From contig DASUEU010000082.1 in assembly GCA_036274895.1 (NCBI GenBank), forward strand, positions 1 to 64,000: a DNA stretch of 64,000 nt, read 5' to 3'. A model generated the notes under the pieces. That model was not told the DNA's origin. It made no database searches and worked only from the letters and a program-made list of their open reading frames with translations. The DNA is from CALMKX01 sp036274895 (GTDB lineage: Bacteria; Acidobacteriota; Thermoanaerobaculia; Multivoradales; SZUA-115). A program made the position numbers and the translations under genes. Of the stretch, positions 60,906-64,000 are shown in pieces (position 1 is the first letter of the stretch; every line of letters starts with the position of its first letter).

Positions 60906-62992
60906 CACTCACCCATCCCGAGATGCCGCTCCAGGTACTCCACCGTCCGGGTGTAGGCATCCACCCAGTTGGCGTGGCGCAGGAAGGAGTGCACCTCGTC
61001 CGGGTAGACCACTACCTCGTGGGAGACGTTGCGCTTCCTCAGCTCCTCGACCAGCCTGACCGTCTCGATGAAGGGGACGTTGCGGTCGGCGTCGCCCGTG
61101 ATCAGCAACACCGGCGAACGCCAGGAGCCGAGGTCGGCCATGGGTGAGGCCAGCCAGGCCTTCTCGAGCCGGGCGGCCGTGGCCAGGTACTCGCGGTTGA
61201 ACTCGGGCGCCGGCCACTCGAGGTTCCAGTCGTGGACACCGTGAAAGTCCACCCCGCACCGGAAGAGATCCGAGGCCCGCGCCAGGGCCAGCGCCGTGAG
61301 GTAGCCGCCGTAGGAGCCGCCCCAGATGCCGAGGCGGCTGCTGTCCACGTCAGGGCGGGCGCCGAGCCAGAGGGCGGCGCCGAGCACGTCCCGAAACTCC
61401 GAGGCCCCGGCCTCGCCGATGCCCTCGGCCTCGCGGAAGTCGAGGCCGTAGCCGATGCCGCTGCGGAAGTTGATCGACAGCACCACGAACCCGCGGGAGA
61501 CGAGCAGCTGGTTCAAGGCATAGGCCCGGTGGTAGTAGCCCAGGGGATGCCAGCCCGGAAGCATCTGCCGCTGCGGACCACCGTGGACAAAGATCACCGC
61601 CGGCCGGCGGCCTGGAGCGGCACGGGGCAGAAAGAGCTGCGCCGGCACCTCCTTGCCGTCGGTGGCGCGCAGGCGTACCAGCTGGGGCTCCACCAGCTCG
61701 GCCAACGGGAAACTCGCGGGGATGGCCTCGGGCCGCAACGGGAGAGCCCCGCCCCCCTCCCCCACCCGCCACAGCTGGAGGGGCCGGCGGGCGTCCGATC
61801 CGGCGTAGACCACGCCGGCGCCGCCCCCGAGGTCCAAGGGCCGGGCCTGCAGCTGGCCGTCTTCCCGAGGTGCCAGCCGTTTCGGGGCGCCCCCGGCAAC
61901 TGCCACCTCCCAGAGCTCGCGGCGGTCCAGATCGCGGGCGTTGGCGCTGTAGAGCACCCGTCGGCGGTCCGCCGACAGCGAGGCATGCTCGACCTCGAAG
62001 GCACCCGGTGTCAGGTCTACGGCAGGCCCTCCCGCCACCGGCACCGCCCAGAGATGCGACCAGCCGGTGCGCTCCCAGGCGAACACCAAACGATCCCCGT
62101 CCCCCCACAGTAGCTGGGGGCTGCCGGCGAAACCCCGGAAAGCGCTCCCCGGGCCCGGCTCAGCCCGGAAGATCTCCCGGCCCCGGCCGCTCGCCGGATC
62201 GGCCACCCGGATCGACCACGGTGGGTCCTCACGGTTGGGCAGAAAGGCGTCCGGCTCGTTCGAGGTGGCGATGCGCAGCACGGCGACGTGGCGGCCGTCC
62301 GGGGACCACACCGGCTCGCTGTCCCGGTCCACCCCGGGATCGAGCCAGACGATCCGCCTGGCTTCGAGGTCGAGCACGCCGACCAAGCCGTGGGTGCCGC
62401 GGGGGTTCTCGAAGGCGAGCCGGGTGCCGTCCGGCGAGAAGCGCGGGGCGCGGACGCGGCCACTGACCTGGGCGAGCTGAGCCGGCTCGACCTTGGGGTC
62501 GAGGGCGGCGTGCCACAGCTGGCCACCTTTAAGGTAGGCCAGCCGATCTCCCTTGGGGGCGAAGACCGGGCCGCTGCCGTCGTCCACCCGCCGCGGAGCC
62601 GTCTCGCCGTCCGCCGCCACCACCCAGACCCCCTCGCGGAAGCCGTCCGGCAGAGAGGCGGGGTTGGTGCCCTCGCCGCCGGGCGAGCCCTCCGCCCCAC
62701 CACGGACGAAGGCCAGGTGGCTCTTGTCCGGGGAGAAGGCCAGGCCGTGGAGGTCGATGCCGTCGTCTTCGCCATACCTCACCACCCGCCGGGGCGAGTA
62801 GGCCGGCGCGAGCGCGACCCAGAGACTGCGTGCCCCCTTCTCGACTTCCACCCACGCGACGCCGCCGCCGCCGGGTGCCGGGGTGAGGCTCACCGGAAAG
62901 GGCGCCGTGAGCAGGGCATCGAGGGTCAGCTCCGCCCGCACGGGACCGGCCAAGGCGAGGAGGGCGAGGAGGGCGAGGCCGGTTCGGCGCAT
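60905..62992 (-). CDS. Exported S9 prolyl-oligopeptidase-family peptidase
   Basis: 695 residues with a signal peptide ending VRA. Propeller (about 40-420) with repeated FSPDG blades (FAFSPDK-type, RFSPDGTRLAF, WSPDGRHVAV), then an alpha/beta-hydrolase (about 450-695) with Ser560 (GGSYGG), Asp636 (GDADRNVP) and His668 (DEVHSF). The set is complete, so it should be active in the periplasm. The CocE-type gene is coupled at its stop codon, pointing to a peptide-degrading pair. Confidence 0.93.
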   Translation of the reverse strand: MRRTGLALLALLALAGPVRAELTLDALLTAPFPVSLTPAPGGGGVAWVEVEKGARSLWVALAPAYSPRRVVRYGEDDGIDLHGLAFSPDKSHLAFVRGGAEGSPGGEGTNPASLPDGFREGVWVVAADGETAPRRVDDGSGPVFAPKGDRLAYLKGGQLWHAALDPKVEPAQLAQVSGRVRAPRFSPDGTRLAFENPRGTHGLVGVLDLEARRIVWLDPGVDRDSEPVWSPDGRHVAVLRIATSNEPDAFLPNREDPPWSIRVADPASGRGREIFRAEPGPGSAFRGFAGSPQLLWGDGDRLVFAWERTGWSHLWAVPVAGGPAVDLTPGAFEVEHASLSADRRRVLYSANARDLDRRELWEVAVAGGAPKRLAPREDGQLQARPLDLGGGAGVVYAGSDARRPLQLWRVGEGGGALPLRPEAIPASFPLAELVEPQLVRLRATDGKEVPAQLFLPRAAPGRRPAVIFVHGGPQRQMLPGWHPLGYYHRAYALNQLLVSRGFVVLSINFRSGIGYGLDFREAEGIGEAGASEFRDVLGAALWLGARPDVDSSRLGIWGGSYGGYLTALALARASDLFRCGVDFHGVHDWNLEWPAPEFNREYLATAARLEKAWLASPMADLGSWRSPVLLITGDADRNVPFIETVRLVEELRKRNVSHEVVVYPDEVHSFLRHANWVDAYTRTVEYLERHLGMGE

Positions 62993-63023
62993 GGCGACTC
63001 CGGTAGGGGGGCGCCGGCAGCGT

Positions 63024-63536
63024 TCAGTTCGCCGACGACGAAGGGGGCGGACCCAGGGAGGGCAGAGAGGCCACCTCGTCGAAGCTGCCGGGCTCTCTCG
63101 CCTCACAGGTCTCGAAGTCGAGCAGGCCCTGGCGCTCCCAGTCGGTGAGCTGCTCACAGACGGCGTCGTAGTCGGCGTCCGGGGCGATGTCCAGGGCGTA
63201 ATAGGCCTCGGTGGCGGTCTCGTAGGTGGCGCCCAGGAGGATGAGCTGCTCGAGGGTGGGCTCTCGGTCGGCCTCGGCCAGGACGGCCTGGAAGAACACC
63301 CGCACGGTGCGATGCCCGCTGCGCCGCACCACCCGCTTGACCTGGATCTTGAGGTCGGGCCAGCTGGAGGTCGCTTCGACGATGTCGAGGAAGTTCAAGT
63401 CGTAGGCGAAGAAGGGGACGTTGAGTAGCTCATAGAGGTTATCGCCCAGGGGTTGAGCCCACAACGCCTCCCCGCTCGCCGCCCAGTGATTGGGCAGGTC
63501 GACGTAGACCGTCACCAGGTCTCGGTCGCCGCTCAC
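63024..63536 (-). CDS. DUF4265-like protein
   Basis: 170 residues, soluble. The N-terminal half (about 18-105) with EALWAQPLGDNLYELLNVPFFAYDLNFLD (residues about 23-51) resembles DUF4265, whose function is unknown. The C-terminus is acidic and Ser/Pro-rich. Starts with GTG; AGGGGAAGA precedes it. It is 31 bp upstream of the S9 gene and may be cotranscribed. Confidence 0.7.
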   Translation of the reverse strand: MSGDRDLVTVYVDLPNHWAASGEALWAQPLGDNLYELLNVPFFAYDLNFLDIVEATSSWPDLKIQVKRVVRRSGHRTVRVFFQAVLAEADREPTLEQLILLGATYETATEAYYALDIAPDADYDAVCEQLTDWERQGLLDFETCEAREPGSFDEVASLPSLGPPPSSSAN

Positions 63537-63595
63537 TCTTCCCCTCGCCTCGAAGCTCGGAACACCGCGAAAAGCCTAACAGAGGTAAGCCCGCT

Positions 63596-64000
63596 TCACA
63601 CCTCATCGCGGTCGAGCCACTTCTCGACCGGCACCGGCCGGTAGCCGACGAACCGGTCGAGCAAGACTTCGGGTTCCTGCTCGACGAGCAGGGCGGCCCG
63701 GTGCTCGGCGCGCACGAAGCGATGCTCGACAGCGTGCTCGAGGAAGGTCACCAGCCCCTGGTAGTAGCCGCCGACGTCGAGCAGGCCGCAGGGCTTGGCG
63801 TGGATGCCGAGCTGAGCCCAGGTGAGGACCTCGAAGAGCTCTTCGAGAGTGCCGAGGCCCCCCGGCAAGGCGATGAAGGCGTCCGAGAGGTCGGCCATCA
63901 GGGCCTTGCGCTCGTGCATCGAGGTGACGACCCGCAGGTCCGGCAGCCCACGATGGGCGACCTCTCGGCGGAGAAGCCCCTCCGGGATCACCCCGATCAC
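63596..64000 (-). CDS. LOG-family nucleotide phosphoribohydrolase, N-terminus off the right edge
   Basis: 134 residues are visible of a family usually 180-200 long. The signature PGGLGTLEELFEVLTWAQLG is at about 47-66, and IGVIPEGL precedes it, as in LOG (lonely guy) cytokinin-activating enzymes and lysine-decarboxylase-like proteins. It would cleave nucleotide 5'-monophosphates to free base and ribose-phosphate. The beginning, with the Rossmann nucleotide site, lies outside the window. Confidence 0.9.
   Translation of the reverse strand: MIGVIPEGLLRREVAHRGLPDLRVVTSMHERKALMADLSDAFIALPGGLGTLEELFEVLTWAQLGIHAKPCGLLDVGGYYQGLVTFLEHAVEHRFVRAEHRAALLVEQEPEVLLDRFVGYRPVPVEKWLDRDEV

Overview
The window is a dense, high-GC (roughly 70 % by eye, not counted) stretch of chromosome from a Gram-negative, LPS-making bacterium. 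An lpxA/fabZ/lpxD/ompH/bamA/lol gene run, a secreted-protein C-terminal domain resembling ones familiar from Acidobacteriota, an ELWxxDGT repeat protein, paired M16 peptidases and S9/CocE hydrolases together suggest Acidobacteriota (perhaps Thermoanaerobaculia/Holophagae). That placement is inference from gene content, not from a phylogeny. 58 protein genes are supported. No tRNA, rRNA, CRISPR array, IS element or phage gene was seen, and no gap exceeds 300 bases; the longest is 52189-52387.

Layout. 1-3806 (minus): a three-gene respiratory operon of a GltD-like flavo-iron-sulfur protein, a Rieske protein and a cytochrome b that runs off the left edge. 3843-5452: a Crp/Fnr-type palindrome, a DUF2249-hemerythrin protein, a twin-hairpin repeat flanked by 30-bp direct repeats, and a Crp/Fnr regulator. 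5475-6455: a secreted protein. 6430-12070 (minus): a tightly coupled salvage/repair operon mtnP-surE-pcm-acyP-apt-atl-MBL hydrolase-MFS. 12170-24423 (minus): the envelope run lysS-lolC/E-lolD-clpC-bamA-ompH-lpxD-fabZ-lpxA and a GnnA-like oxidoreductase. 24478-27847: punA, hpt and ridA on plus, with a coiled-coil protein of unknown function on minus. 27848-37201 (minus): gamma-carbonic anhydrase, aspS, aroB, HD-GYP, roadblock-like, ftsY, ribD, ribE and an unknown gene. 37286-42750 (plus): glycosyltransferase, thioesterase, a RES/MbcA-like toxin-antitoxin pair, aroC, polX. 42755-53632: TPM protein, active/inactive M16 pair, K+-channel-like protein, pyrophosphatase, lipoprotein, secreted isoamylase, ChaN-PDZ. 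53658-64000 (minus): ELWxxDGT protein, cystathionine gamma-synthase-type enzyme, beta-propeller protein, CocE hydrolase, S9 peptidase, DUF4265 protein and a LOG-family enzyme cut by the right edge.

Themes. Purine salvage is concentrated here (apt, mtnP, punA, hpt), as are outer-membrane biogenesis and exported hydrolases. Two regulatory patterns stand out. Seven genes have a TANNNT -10-like hexamer 6-9 nt before the start codon and no Shine-Dalgarno, which suggests leaderless transcripts. The cystathionine gamma-synthase-type gene has a TTGACA-17-TACCCT promoter overlapped by a perfect 12-bp inverted repeat. The best leads for something new are the Crp/Fnr-controlled hemerythrin next to the Rieske/cytochrome b operon with a GltD-like partner, the RES module lacking its usual Ser, the channel-like protein with a non-canonical filter, and the GnnA-like gene in the lipid A operon.
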